A DNA stretch of 64,000 nt from Mesostigma viride (GCA_009746045.1 RPFO01000667.1:806721-870720), one strand, 5' to 3'; numbered from the stretch's first letter, positions 23,001 to 34,004 are shown. Made by a program: numbers and translations. The notes: generated by a model not told the origin, from the letters alone.

Positions 23001-26000
23001 GCATACGAGACGGTGCGGTCGCAGCGGGTGTTGGGGTCATGCACCATGTGCGTCGCCGTCATTGACCAGGACAAGGTGAGCCCGGCATGATTCCTGAATT
23101 GGCGTGTGTTTTGTACTGTGTATGCTATCCTAGAACCTGACTTGGACATGCTCTACTATGTATCGTACTATGTATGCTATCCTATGATTTGTAACAGTAT
23201 AGGCACTGTGTGCATCGCCGTGATTGACCAGCACAAGGTGATCATGCTGCTGGGGGAATCCATTGTATAGATTATATACTTGTATTAATATCCATTATAT
23301 AGATTAGATACGTGTATTAATATCCATGGTATAGATTAGATACGTGTATTAATATCCATTATATATCTTAGATACGTGTATTAATATCCATTGTATAGAT
23401 TAGATACGTGTATTAATATCCATTGTATAGATTAGATACGTGTATTAATATCCGTTGTATAGATTAGATACGTGTATTGATACAGGGTCGTGCACAATGT
23501 GTGCAGCTGTTGTCATCGACCAGGACGAGGTGCACACGGTGTTCTCTTCACATAGAAGTGCTGGTATTATAGTTGATACTTGAAATCGTATATAGAGAGG
23601 CATATATAGAGAGGCAGGCACCATGTGCGCCGCGCCTGTTGACCAGGACACGGTGAGCATGGTCCCCTTAACTGTTTCGTATTCCAGGAGTATGTTAGGT
23701 ATCCATGAGAGGTACACTAGCAGTAGGTTTAATTACTCTATTGTCTATTCCAGGAGTATGTTAGGTATCCATGAGAGGTACACTAGCAGTTGGTTTCATA
23801 TACTCTATTGTCTTTTCCAGGAGTGCGTTAGGTATCCATGAGAGGTACACTAGCAGTTGGTTTAATAGACTCTATTGTCTTTTCCAGGAGTACGTTAGGT
23901 ATCCATGAGAGGTACACTAGCAGTTGGTTTCGTATACTCTATTGTCGTGCACCGTGCATCATAGGTATACTAGAAGTAAATGCAACCTCTCGCGTTGCAC
24001 CCTGGAATAGACAGACACGTAGTCTTTAAAACCCATAGCGTACCACCATGGCATGCGCGTCATCGTCACCAATCACAGGGCGGTAGGGTGTCCTCCTTTG
24101 CCATGATTTGCGTTCTTTGCCTCTCTACGCAAATCCACTTTGTTCGCCGCTCTTTGTAGATCTGCACAGTTTGCTGCTCGTAGTTTATCTACATCGCATT
24201 TTGCGTCTGGGTGTCAAAGTAGAGCATGGGCGCTTCCCATCACGATGGCATCTGTGCGGTGTTCGGTCGCAACGTTTGTCTTGCACTGCAAGAGTGCACC
24301 ACGGGGGCGTTATTGAACCAATACTTTTGAAGTAAGTTTTTGCCCTTACCAATACTTTTGAACCAACAGATAGCACTAGCATGTTTTGGGGGTGCTGGCT
24401 GCTGCGCCTTCCCCCCCCTTTCTCTCTCTGCCCCCCCTCCCCCCCCCCCACCCACCCACCCCCCACACCCTCTTCTCTCCCTGCCCTTGGCATCAGTGCT
24501 TCTGCTAACATGACGTTTTCGTCAAATGTTGACGCAAACACTAAAAAAGTTACCATTTTACGGTAAAAAGTGAACACGTGAAGCCATTTTTGGGGCAAAA
24601 AGTCAACATCTTGACGCGCACGAACTGGTAAAAAGTCAACTTGTTGATGAGCACGATTTAGGTGGGCAGGGCCAACCTGTGCTCTGGGTAAGGGCGCGGC
24701 ATCAACCATGGTACTAAAGTACATGCAATAGACCTTGTTTGCACAGAGCTACATGGTTGGACGCTTAACGCACAAGCAACATGAAATATGCTTTGAGCGG
24801 GTGGCCCGATCCATTTAAAGACGAAACGCTGCATGGAGGAAAAGTCAAATTGTTGACGCAACGCCAGGGCAAAAAGGCAACATGTTGACGGAAGAATCGG
24901 GCTGAAACTTGAAAGTCAACATTTTGACGTTTGCCGAAAACCCTTAGAAGAAGCACTGCTGGGCATCGACCTGTGGAGTCTTGTTCTTTTTTCTTCTTCT
25001 TCTCAGTTGCTCTATTTACCTTTCCCACCCTAAACCCTGAATCCCTGACCTGTGCTCATTCCTCTCTCTGGCTTTGTATGCCTCTCCTACCCTAAACCCT
25101 CAATGCCTAACCTCTTCCCCGCACCCCCCCCCCCCAGGGCCAAGTGCGGAGCGCCAACCTGGGCGACTCTGGTTTCGCGATCGTGACTCGCACGGGGAAA
25201 GTTGTCTACCACAGCCCGCAACACGAGCACTCGTTCGGCTGCCCCTACCAGTTTGGCCACCACTCGGGCAGCAACATCCCGGCGGACGCGCACGTCGTCA
25301 GCTTGCCCATCGGGGAGGACGACATAGTCGTCATGGGCAGTGACGGCCTCTTTGACAACGTGTCGGACGACGAGATCGGGCAGCAGGTAAGCCGGGTTCT
25401 CATTTCATTTTCATCATTATTATTTTTCATTAATTATTATTATTATTATCATTATTATTATTTTTCATTAATTATTATTATTATTATCATTATTATCATT
25501 ATTATTATTTTTCATTAATTATTATTATTATTATTATCATTATTATTATTTTTTATTAATTATTATTATTATTATTATCATTATTATTATTTTTTATTAA
25601 TTTTTTTATTATTATTAGTCTCAGGGAGAATGACATGGTTGTCATGGGCAGCGACAGCTATTATTGACAACGTGTCGGAAGATAAAGTTGGGCAGCATGC
25701 GATCCTTGTCTAATTACTTTTCCAAAATATTGTATTGGAGTGCCAGTATTAGTATATAAGTTGTATACTTGTTCCTATCTAAGACTGGAAGGGGGGTAAC
25801 GTTATGCTATCTTCCCCCTTGTGGGGGGGGTGGTGTGGGGTAAGTGAGCTAGTCATGCAAACGAATTGTCTGAGGGGCAGCAAAGGACTGTTTGATGTTA
25901 TTGTCTGCCTATAATAAATGATGTCTGGTGCGGGGATCCGGCAGCAGGCAACGTCGTGCCTATAATAAATAGATTATATTTCTCCATTTCGCGCGGGATG

Positions 26001-26865
26001 TGAGAGCAAAGTGAGTAGAGTCGGCACGGTTGTTGCGCGTGGAGTCAGAGTTCATTCTGAGGTGGTTGCGTGCCTTAGAGGCCTGGAGATTCCCAGCTGG
26101 TGCTCAGCTGTCCTTGTCTGCGGCAGCTTCTCCCTTCTCCCCCTCTTCCCTTCCACACACACACGTACACACACACACACACACCGCATGCTGCTTCTCG
26201 CGCCCTCGCAAGTTTTCCATCCACCCCGTCGCTCTTCCCTGCCACCAGACCTCCCCATGATTTAGCTCTGTTGGTGATCTCCCTTCTTGGTTTGTTGGTG
26301 ACCCCCCCACGCCATTTATGTCGATGACGATTCGCCCCCCCCTCCCCACACCCATTGTTTTGCTGTGTTGATGATCCTTCCCCTTTGGTTTTGCTCATGA
26401 TTCCCCCTCTCCCCTCCCCCCTCCCCCCGGCTCTTTGTTTTGTTGAAAGCCCTTCCTCCCTTTGTTTTGTTGATGTTCTCACCCGCATTGGTTTGTTGAC
26501 CTTCTCGCCCCCCCGTTGACCACCCACCCGCCATTGTCTTCTTTCTTTTTTTTTTTTTGAAATTCCTTCCCCCCTATGTTGTTTTAATATTCTCCCACCC
26601 TCACACCCAGGTTCTCGCGCTCCAAAAAGCGCACGGCGCTGACGGCAAGCCGCCACATGGCGCGGCGGCACGCACCCTCGCGTCCGAGCTGGCCAGGCGG
26701 CTGACGTCGGCGGCAATGGAAACGTCCCTCGACAAAGAGGCCATCACTCCCTATGCCATCAGCGCGTCCGAGGCCATGCAAATGGCGTTCCGGGGGGGCA
26801 AGACGGACGACATCACCACCGTGGTCGCTGTGCTGTGCCGGTCGGTGGAAGGGGAGGACTCGTGA
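20025..26865 (+). CDS. PLAT domain fused to PTC7-like PPM (PP2C) protein phosphatase, four exons
   Basis: Exons: 20025-20823, 22801-23075, 25138-25386, 26611-26865. They splice with GT-AG ends into 1578 nt (525 aa, TGA at 26863). Residues 1-30 are Arg/His-rich without acidic residues (MVRRHALRQAFLATRNSLTR), suggesting an organelle-targeting leader. Residues about 88-200 form a PLAT/LH2 beta-sandwich (YWVEVSTGDIRGAGS, VDRFYLDLG, WTFPCERWMG), a domain that usually binds membranes or partner proteins. From about residue 240 it matches PTC7/PPTC7-type Mn/Mg phosphatases: PHPDK, GEDAYFI, VADGV, ANLGDSGF, GSDGLFDN, GKTDDITT. Metal-binding Asp residues are kept. The family's GVADGVGGW reads GVADGVYMW here. 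Predicted role: Ser/Thr dephosphorylation, location guided by PLAT and leader. Exon phases 1, 0, 0 support the model. Confidence 0.85.
20824..22800 (+). other. Intron 1 of PLAT-phosphatase gene, repeat-filled
   Basis: After the donor (gtaggtgctgg), the block taggtgctgg recurs at about 20873 and, as tagatgctgg, at about 20919. The rest is (CCCG/CCAC)n DNA at 21330-21890, a 19-bp repeat based on ctgtccctcactcctg (21915-22075) and a 12-bp repeat (22118-22320). Two acceptor echoes, at about 22570-22612 and 22678-22715, resemble the start of exon 2 (gacgcctacttcatc). Confidence 0.75.
22118..22320. repeat. 12-bp repeat (cttccccctcgt)n
   Basis: About 16 copies of a 12-bp pyrimidine-rich unit lie in intron 1. 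Open frames on both strands result from the unit length. Confidence 0.9.
23076..25137 (+). other. Intron 2 of PLAT-phosphatase gene: donor echoes, tandem repeats, palindromes
   Basis: Three diverged copies of the exon-2 end plus donor lie at about 23195-23245, 23484-23535 and 23617-23665. They alternate with a 32-bp tandem repeat (23255-23480, about 7 copies) and a 66-bp tandem repeat (23682-23945, 4 copies). A cluster of GTCAAC/GTTGAC palindromes follows at 24513-24935. Confidence 0.8.
24513..24935. repeat. Cluster of GTCAAC...GTTGAC palindromes
   Basis: At least six imperfect palindromes of the form (aaaa)gtcaaN(2-4)ttgacg occur in 420 bp: near 24522, 24602, 24626, 24845, 24876 and 24912. 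Several share a preceding run of A. The core TTGAC matches the plant WRKY-binding W-box core. Binding is not demonstrated. Confidence 0.6.
25387..26610 (+). other. Intron 3 of PLAT-phosphatase gene
   Basis: It opens with an AT-rich (TTATTA)n stretch (25400-25612). An echo of the exon-3 end follows at 25617-25700 (tgtcatgggcagcgaca...gacaacgtgtcgga) with the donor lost, and a weaker one lies at about 25872-25905. A (CA)n run is at 26155-26185. The block cttctcgcgccctc at 26196 resembles the start of exon 4. Confidence 0.7.
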
Positions 26866-29430
26866 GGCAGCACAACTCATAAGCGGGTCCAACATTATCG
26901 CAAGCCAACCCCCTTTCAATAGGGCGTTACCTTGCGAAGCCGTAGTAGACTGTACTAGACCCATTGGTCACTATACTGGTCGCTACAGTGCTAAAAAGGG
27001 GGGTGCCTTGCGAAGCCGTAGTCCACGGGCCCTCTTTGTTGGTGGAGGAAGAGGAGTCGTGACACGCCGTGAGGGTGCTGCTTGACCCCTTCGCCGGTAG
27101 AGGGTGAGAAGTCGTGAGACGGGTCCATTTGCCTCCCCATAAGTGGGTCCGTTTGCCCTCTTGTAAGCGGGCCATATGCCCCCTCATAAGCAGGTCATGT
27201 GCCCTCGCATAAGCGGGCCGTTTTCCCTTTCATGAGCGGGTCTGTTTGCCCTGTACATGGGGTTGAGCGGTAAGATTCGTTGAACGGGTCAAGTGCATCC
27301 ATGTACCCTATTTGTTGGCGGAGGGAGGGGAGTCATAACGCGGCATAGGCGGGTCCTAGTACCCTATTTATAGGCTTGACGAGGGCAATTCCTTCTCTGG
27401 AAGGGGAACCGCGCCGGCTGATGGAGGGGGAAGGCAGTTAAGGCGCGGAGAAGGCTTGGAGGCTACGGCGTCGCAAGCAACATAACAGGGCTGCCTTGCG
27501 AAGTCGTATATGCAAACCCCTTTGATGTGCCCTCCGGCCGGTTCTCAACACTAGCGTACATTACCAAGAACCGCCCCCCCCTTCGTCTCTGGCTCCTCCA
27601 GGCATGTCCACGGCCGCATGCATGACTTGGGCGCTGCCAAGGTGAGGGGTGCCAGATGGCACGTCGGTTTCTGCCGTGCGATCGCGCGTGCCACGTGGCT
27701 TCCCGTGCGCTGTCCGATGGCGCATGTGTGTGTGCTGTCCGATGGTGCATGCGTGTGCGCTGTCCAATGCACGTGCCACCTGGCATTAGTCTCGGGGTGA
27801 TCTCCGCCATGCCAGGCGGGCTGGCCGCGACCATGGGCGAGCTTCCACAGTTCTGGACGGATCGTTTAGATGCCAACCCTGCGCGGCAGGTCCCTCTTAT
27901 CAAGGGGGGCCAGTGTCTCAGCGCTGCAACGGTGGGGGGGGTCGGTCTCGGGTCGCGCTTGTTAGGGGACTTGAACCGTTTCGGGACTGGAACCGCTTCA
28001 GGAGTTGAACCGTTTCAGGACTCGAACTGTTTCTGGACTTGAACTGTTTCGGGACTGGAACCGTTTCAGAGGTTTAGCCGTTTCGGGACTCGAACTGTTT
28101 TGGGACTTGAACTTTTCAGGACTTGAACCATTTGCGGACAGTGTTGCCACCCCTTACCACCCCTTGCGGGACTTGCCCTGTGTCTGGTCATGCGAAACTC
28201 CCCGCCACCGAACTCGTTCCAACGCGCGCTCTACGGGAACGCCGGCCATGTGTCTTGGTCCTGGTTACGACACGGCCAGGCATGTGCCCCGCCTTGAGTC
28301 GTGGGAAGGCCCTCCGGAGGCGGATAGGGTGGGCCGAGGGGTGGAGGATCCATACATTGGTCCATGACACCCCGTTCACTCTTCAGCTGTTGGGTTGGTG
28401 GCAGATGGGGTGGACCGAGGGGTAGAGGACCCGGCATCCATACAGGGGTGCGTTACATCCCCAACCAATGGTGATGGATGGTGGCGGATGGTGACAGCTG
28501 GTGGCGGCATCGGGTGTTGGTGGGGGGGGGGGACTTGGCATGGATGGGTGATGGCAGGCATACAGGACCACGAATGCCCGAGGGCCATGGGGATGTACGA
28601 GGCGAGGGAGGGCGCGCCAGCGGCTGGGTTTGTAGACACCACTGGCTGGGTTTGTAGATGCCACCAACTGGGTTCTTAGATGCCATCGGATGGGTTCTTT
28701 GCTGCCAGCCGTACGAGTGGGTCAGTTGTCGATGCTGCCGCACGCACAGGCTCCGTGCGCATCCCCAGGTCGGCTAATGAATGCCACCAGGCGGGCTCCT
28801 CCAGGCCACCGGGCGGTGGATTTATCAGTGAGACAGTTATGGAGTAGTAGAATTATGGCCACTGGCCGGGTTCGTCATCGGTGCCACTTGCTGGGCCAAT
28901 CGACCCACCTCAGGTTAATCAATGCCAATGGCACCGTCAAGTAGTTCCACCAGCTGGGTTCGCTGATGCCACCAGCCAGCACGTCAAAGAATGCCACTTG
29001 CTGGGTTCACTGATGCGAGAGACCCTCGCCGCAAGAGGGCCGGGGTGTATTTCTAGCTCCTGACGCCATGCAAAGTCCGCTCGCCAGAGGCCCAGGGTGA
29101 GTGTCGACAGTTCTATCCCAGAGGCACGGTGCGGTATGGGATAAGTTTCCGCCTAATCCACCCTCCCGGATAGGCTATTTTTTACACGTACCGTAGTGGT
29201 CATAATCACTTTGCAAAAAACTGCTTTGCGAATCGACCTCGCAAACTGCTTTTGATGGGCTGAATTTTGGGTCGTTAAGTTCAAAAGTTACCGCGCCTGC
29301 GCCGCGCCGCACAGCCCGTCTAGCCAGCGAACGCGTCGGCGCGCCACAATTTTCGCAAAATCGCGATACAACTACTGTTGTTTCAATAAGTATCAAGGAG
29401 ACAACCAGATATATTCAGTATTAATAGTCA
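26866..29430. other. No gene seen; degenerate tandem repeats
   Basis: After the phosphatase stop codon there are loose tandem repeats: a 25-bp family around cataagcgggtc (26875-27270), an 18-20 bp family around ttgaaccgtttcgggact (27960-28130) and a 22-bp family around gctgggtttgtagatgcc (28620-29010). A short stretch near 27600 has an AG, about 40 nt of open frame and a gtgagg donor, so an unrecognised small exon cannot be excluded. Confidence 0.5.
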
Positions 29431-29434
29431 GTAA

Positions 29435-29820
29435 TAGTATATTCAGGTATTTAAATTAAATTAAATTAAATTATAACATGCCTCCGTGGGGAGATCATGT
29501 AGCACATATTCCATGATGGATGGGGTGGAGGAAGCCGCGTGATCGAACTATCCTAAAGTTCTCTAAGCTATCTAGAAAATCCTAATTAACTACACTACTC
29601 ATCAAAACAGGTATATTCAGTTATAATCAGTTGTCTCCTTGGTAATCAGTATTCAAATTAAAAAATTAAATTAAATTATAACATGCCTCCGTTGGGAGAT
29701 TATGTAGCACATATTCCTTAATTGATGGATGGGTGGGGTGGAAGGAGCCGCGTAATCGAACTAACTTAACTCTAATCTAGCTAGTCTAGAAAAGTCCTAA
29801 CTACCCTACTCATCAAAACG
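29435..29820 (-). repeat. Two direct copies of a LINE 3' tail with (AATTT)n
   Basis: Two direct repeats of about 150 bp (about 29450-29610 and 29665-29815) share atgcctccg..gggagat and tgtagcacatattcc and a ttaaattaaatta flank. On the minus strand the second directly follows the LINE ORF relic at 29815-30010, so they look like the 3' UTR and tail of one family inserted twice. Confidence 0.65.
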
Positions 29821-30010
29821 CCTCCTCCGCTGGGGGGGAGGTGGTTTGCCCACAGGGTCGGGCGTGTGAGCCTTGACAATCCGCTTCCACCGCGTCTTGT
29901 TCTGCATGGCGGTCCAAAGAAGGGAGAGAGAGTGAATGCGGTATTCAAACTGGGCTGGGACCAGTAGGTCATCCAGCAACATCTGTACGTAGTTCGTGAC
30001 ATGTTTCCCG
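29815..30010 (-). pseudogene. C-terminal fragment of a LINE RT protein
   Basis: In one minus-strand frame this reads NYVQMLLDDLLVPAQFEYR...WTAMQNKTRWKRIVKAH...GKPPPPQRRRRF and stops. This resembles the extreme C-terminus of LINE ORF2-type proteins and the tail of the plus-strand LINE relic at 31400-31600 (WKKIMDKAKWAQVIED). No RT motifs remain, so the copy is strongly 5'-truncated. Confidence 0.5.
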
Positions 30011-30064
30011 TAGTATTCAAATATAAGTTCATTAATTCCGGCGCCAGTATCCTAGCAAGCTGTA

Positions 30065-30205
30065 CATATCCATGCATGCACAGGTCTTCCTACAGACAGC
30101 CACGCCGGCGCGGCTTCGGCGATCTTCGCGCCTTTCCTCTCATGGACGACTACTCTCATCCTCACACGACGTACGTTGGACCGCCATCGATCATGCAGTC
30201 TCACT
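30065..30205 (+). repeat. Dispersed repeat 'R', copy 1
   Basis: This is a diverged copy of the block at 43378-43545, sharing the gccttcgcg...ctttcctctca core, ggatcgccatgc-like sequence and a tgtctcactc-like end. Other partial copies lie at 33366-33418, 42886-42986 and 43603-43662 in the opposite orientation. The nature of the element is unknown. Confidence 0.5.
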
Positions 30206-30379
30206 CAACTTAAACACCCAGTCAGTTTTTGTGCAGTGGAATTCTAGGCCGGTCCTGGACATGCATGCATGCATGATCCTGCCACTGATAGGGAAGTAAG
30301 CAAGTCAGTCAGGCGCTCTTCGCTACTCGTCGACTTGTGGAGGAACTGCAGCGCCTACAGCCTGGTGAGTCCCCTCTGC

Positions 30380-31660
30380 ACCTTAATTGTGCTGGTACTT
30401 CATCAAAGCCTTCGATTCGGTTTTCTGGCCTGCGCTATGGGACATCCTCGAGCTGTTCCGGATCCCCGGCCGCCCCCTTATTGTTGTCATCCGCAACCTG
30501 TATGTTCAAAGGTCGACGTCCACCACTTCGGTGCGCACTTCCTACGGGACCACGCCACCATGCCCTTTACAGAAGGGTGTGTGGCAGGGCTGCGTGCTAT
30601 CGCCTTACCTGCATGTTCATTATTGTGGTTGAATACGTAGTGATTCAGGCGCGCTTAAGCACGATTTGCCCGCATCGTGGGTAGGAAACCAGGGGTGCAG
30701 GTTGCCAACCATTTCTAGCATGGTGGGCCGGGCGGAAACGGAGATTCGGCTGGCGGATATCATCTATGCAGACGACACCACCCTCTTCGAGGACACCGGG
30801 TACGTGCAGACGTGGCTTGACTGTCTGGCTATCGAGGCCCGTGCAGTGGGGCTTGAGGTCAGCAAGAAGACAGAGGCTCTGGCGATTGGGCTCACCCACC
30901 CACCGCCACCCCGGCCTCTATCTCCTTGACGGCTCTCGGGTCCTGTATCGGGACCGTGTCAAGCTGCTGGGCAGCAGTGCTTCCCAGCCGCGAGGGTGAT
31001 GTGGACCACCGCATCTCCCTTGCCTGGCACGCATTACGCCAATACCGGGCCCTGTGGCGAAAGCCCCTGGGCAAGCTAGATCGAGAAACAGGACCTGTTC
31101 AAGGTCCTCGTCCTTCCTGCTCTTACGTATGGGGCCGGCGAGACGTGGACCCTCACCGCCGACCTGGCCCGCAAGCTAGACGGCGCGGTCACCAACATGC
31201 TGCGTTCCATTTTCAGAGTAGGATATGCTGCTCATGTCCGCAATGAGCCGACCTGTACCTTGGCATGCCATATATCTCCAGCACCATTAACTAAGCAGCG
31301 GCGCCTGCAGCTAGTAGGGCACCTAGCTCGCACCAACCAGGTAGACACCTCACGTGGCCCCCCTGCGCCGGACTGCGCCCAGCTCAGCCTGGCCGGCACC
31401 TCCTGATGTGGGCCGGGCCCCATGATGCTAAACGCCGCAAGGCCCGCACCTTCAAAGAACAGCTAGTAGAGGACATGGGGGGCCTAGTAGGCCTCTCCGT
31501 GAAATTTTGGAAAAAGATTATGGACAAGGCCAAGTGGGCCCAGGTCATAGAGGACAACGAGCCCCCCCCCGTGGGGAAGCGCGCCCGCCTGTGCAAACAT
31601 ACGGGAAGCACGCCAGACAGGTCCCCTAGGGTAGGGCTGATCTTTGTGGCTTGAGTTGAT
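30380..31660 (+). pseudogene. Degraded LINE reverse transcriptase
   Basis: Successive frames read as one broken LINE RT: FIKAFDSVFWPALWD (motif A), GVWQGCVLSPYL (motif B), IIYADDTTLFED (YADD catalytic box, about 30757-30792), GLEVSKKTEAL (motif D region), RVKLLGS, RISLAWHAL, LRSIFRVGYAAHVR, RRLQLVGHLAR and KFWKKIMDKAKWAQV. At least four frame changes separate them. The YADD and GxxQGCxLSP motifs place it with ordinary apurinic-endonuclease LINEs rather than with the RLE family at 1-4789. A (CATC)n run at 31727-31760 could be its 3' tail. Confidence 0.8.
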
Positions 31661-31837
31661 AGATATACAATAGATGTAGATAGCTGTTGTACATAGATAG
31701 ATTAGACCGTTAGGACTGTTTGCACCCATCCATCCATCCATCCATCCATCCATCCATCCACCGGTCGGGGTGAATGCTCCGTGACTCCCCAACGGGAGCA
31801 CGATCGAGTCTATAATTAATTAATTAAGTAAGTAAGT

Positions 31838-31852
31838 ATATATAAGCAAGTA
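31838..31852. repeat. 15-bp target-site duplication, left copy
   Basis: The 15-mer atatataagcaagta here is repeated exactly at 32660-32674, on the other side of RT copy 3. Confidence 0.75.
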
Positions 31853-31860
31853 TATATAAG

Positions 31861-32659
31861 CCAGCTATTTGCCCCGCAGCCTCTTGTTCCGGCCGGGCGG
31901 CCTTGTGGTAGCTGTGGGCAGCCGCTGGATCCCACGGGGACTCACTACCTTGCCTGCATGGGGGGCCAACAGAATCAGAATTGGTATTTGTATTTGCACA
32001 CTGTCCTCCTGACGGTGGTGCTCGCCATGATTCGGTCGGTTTTCCCCCACGCGAACATCCGGTCCGAGGATGCGGATGGCGCTGCCTTCTATTCCCCCAA
32101 CCACCGGCCTGACATCGTGGTGCTGGACTTTGAGGGGGGTGGCCGGCATCTGCTTATTGACGTTTCGGTGGCGCGGCCCTTGGCTCTTAGCCACGTGGCT
32201 GGGGCCTCCCTCACGGCAGGTTACACGGCGGACCGGGCGGAGCGGGCCAAGCTCCTGGCCTACGGCGACGTCGGGCACCATCGTGTGGTGCCCTTTGTCC
32301 TGGAGGAGTTTGGGGCCATGGGGCCCCTGACCTCCGCCTTCTTCAAGGAGTGTTGCCGGCTCCGGGAGGACCGGCTGGACCTGGAGGGCCAGCGGGCCCC
32401 ATGGTCGGCGCGGACCTGGACGTCATATTGGCGTCAGCGCTTGTCGGTGGCGCTGACTCGGGCCATGGCTGACATCATGCTCCGCCGTACGCGGGCTGAT
32501 TTTGCGGTGCAGCAGGGCTATTAGGTTCCTCCCGTTAGGCGTTTCCATTGGTCTTATCGTAGTATAGAGCTTTGACATGGCTCTGTATATAGGTTTATAG
32601 CTGGGCGTTTGCTTTGGTTTGAGTGATTTCACTCTGTTGTAAGTAATTATATTTTTAAA
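31861..32659 (+). mobile_element. RLE-type non-LTR retrotransposon, copy 3 (5' truncated)
   Basis: This is a 5'-truncated insertion almost identical to copy 2 over its whole length. Homology starts abruptly at 31861, just before the coding sequence for the CCHC motif, and ends in the A/T-rich tail before the right-hand target-site duplication. An 8-bp extra tatataag lies between the left duplication and the element. Confidence 0.9.
31862..32524 (+). pseudogene. RT/RLE C-terminal fragment
   Basis: The open frame encodes the C-x2-C-x9-H-x3-C motif and the complete restriction-like endonuclease region (RPD...LLIDVSV) through the terminal QQGY and TAG, matching the C-terminus of copy 2. All RT motifs are missing because of 5' truncation. 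There is no start codon of its own, so it is a dead fragment despite the intact frame. Confidence 0.85.
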
Positions 32660-32674
32660 ATATATAAGCAAGTA
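32660..32674. repeat. 15-bp target-site duplication, right copy
   Basis: Exact partner of 31838-31852. Confidence 0.75.
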
Positions 32675-32758
32675 CTTGCGTGTACATAGTGCACATGGGC
32701 ATGCCGAGCTCGCCAATTAGCGCAGCCTCAACGTCATCGTCAAGAACTATAATTCGAC

Positions 32759-33173
32759 ATGGAGGAAGGTGAGAATTCCGAGAAGCTTGCACGTCCGTTT
32801 GAGAGCAAAATCCTTGCACGCATGGGCCTTCGTGGTGAGATTAAGCTGGCCGCCCATCGCCTTCCCCGCGCGCGGGGTAAGGCAGGGGCGCCCCTGCTTC
32901 TTCTCTGACATCTTTAAGAGCCCATCGGACAAGATTTCGTTCCTCAGACGCCGCAAGCGGCTCGAGAACAGTTCCTTCACTGTGGACGACAACTTGACCC
33001 TAGCGCAGCAACAACGGTGACGGGAGCTATGGCCGACCTACCTCCAGCTCCGGCAGACCAAGGCTAGACAGCCGGTGTACTGGAAGGGGGCAGCCATCTA
33101 CGTCGGCCACAAGCCCTGGCACGCGACCCCCGCGACCACTGCGGCCCCAGCGACTCCAGACGCCCCAGCTTAG
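32759..33173 (+). pseudogene. L1-type ORF1 relic B
   Basis: It starts with an ATG (MEEGENSEKLARPFESKILAR) and parallels relic A: RLPRARGKAG, then after a frame change near 32885-32900 DIFKSPSDKISFLRRRKRLE, TVDDNLTLAQQQR. A TGA at 33018-33020 stands where relic A has an Arg codon (CGA-type to TGA change). RELWPTYLQLRQ and KPWH then continue to a TAG at 33171. It is the C-terminal half of an L1-type ORF1 nucleic-acid chaperone, dead by one frameshift and one nonsense change. Confidence 0.6.
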
Positions 33174-33421
33174 TAGCAGTAGTGTAGAATAGGTAGACCG
33201 TGGCCTTGTATACATGCCCGCCTACTACAAGGTTACTTATTCTTTTAGCCCCTTCGTGTATGTGTGTATGCGTTCCCTCTTTTCCTTCTTAGTTTTGGCC
33301 GGTTGTTAATTGTGTTGGTCGGTAGTGACCAGTGGTGGTGTGTGTGCATGTGTGTGTGTGTGTATGAAGTGAGACAACTATGCCTGGGCGCATGGCGATC
33401 CAACGCCGCGGAAGGACTAGG
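33174..33421 (+). other. 3' flank of ORF1 relic B and repeat-R fragment
   Basis: 33230-33370 is the reverse complement of about 42990-43145 (shared tgtatgtgtgtatgcgttcc and (TG)n), so both are the same element's 3' region. 33366-33418 is a fragment of repeat R. No gene is seen. Confidence 0.6.
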
Positions 33422-33917
33422 AGTTCGTCTCCATGCTTTGCTGCAGACTAAGTCTCAAAGGCATTGTGAATACAACGTATCAGTGAATAAGCCTTGTAAA
33501 CCTACGTTGGTACGTGAATATAAATACCACGTGGGCTATGCAGATAGGACTTCTAGTCGAGTCACATACATTTCCCTAGATAGGTATGTTGGGTACTGCG
33601 GTACGTGACAGATGTCAGTACCCAGTATACGTAGTGTCCTGCCATTGGACGGTACTAGAGTATCCTAGACTAGGGAACGTACTGCAGAGTGGATTGATCT
33701 GTGATCACACGATGCTGTGACTAGACTGCTACCTATCATCGTGCGGCCTCGGGCCAACGGTCTGCACCCAACAGTCACTGGCGGCGCGGCCAGTGAGAGG
33801 AACGTTGATAAAGGGTAAACCTAATTTCCAATGAGCAAGCAATTCATTGCCAACAAAGCTTTCTGTGCTCTCAAGCAATCAGTAATACCTCTCCCGTGCG
33901 TTATAGCACTCGTAACT
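33422..33917 (+). repeat. Old LTR (5' LTR of the outer, interrupted element)
   Basis: It is about 496 bp and clearly homologous to the LTRs at 34005 and 42330 but with many substitutions and small indels. It starts agttcg and ends cgtaact. The first gag codons of the same old element follow (ATG at 33938). Confidence 0.85.
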
Positions 33918-33937
33918 TGAATTTTACCAAAACCCAA

Positions 33938-34004
33938 ATGGCCATCGACAAGATCGCAAAGAAGTTGACCTTCGATGATGATGAGAATGGGCAGGATAGG
34001 AGGC
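33938..34004 (+). pseudogene. Start of old gag, interrupted; continues at 42814
   Basis: The frame from ATG 33938 reads MAIDKIAKKLTFDDDENGQ and is broken at 34004 by the insertion of the younger LTR element. It resumes at 42814 (LPKENKKPAGW), and the younger element's gag has the matching residues MPKDNKQKPAG. The old gag degenerates after about 42880. Confidence 0.75.

Noticed and set aside
29175-29396. Minus-strand frame with CENCG and CEVDSQ
   Set aside because: Short, no homology recognised, and no splice context.
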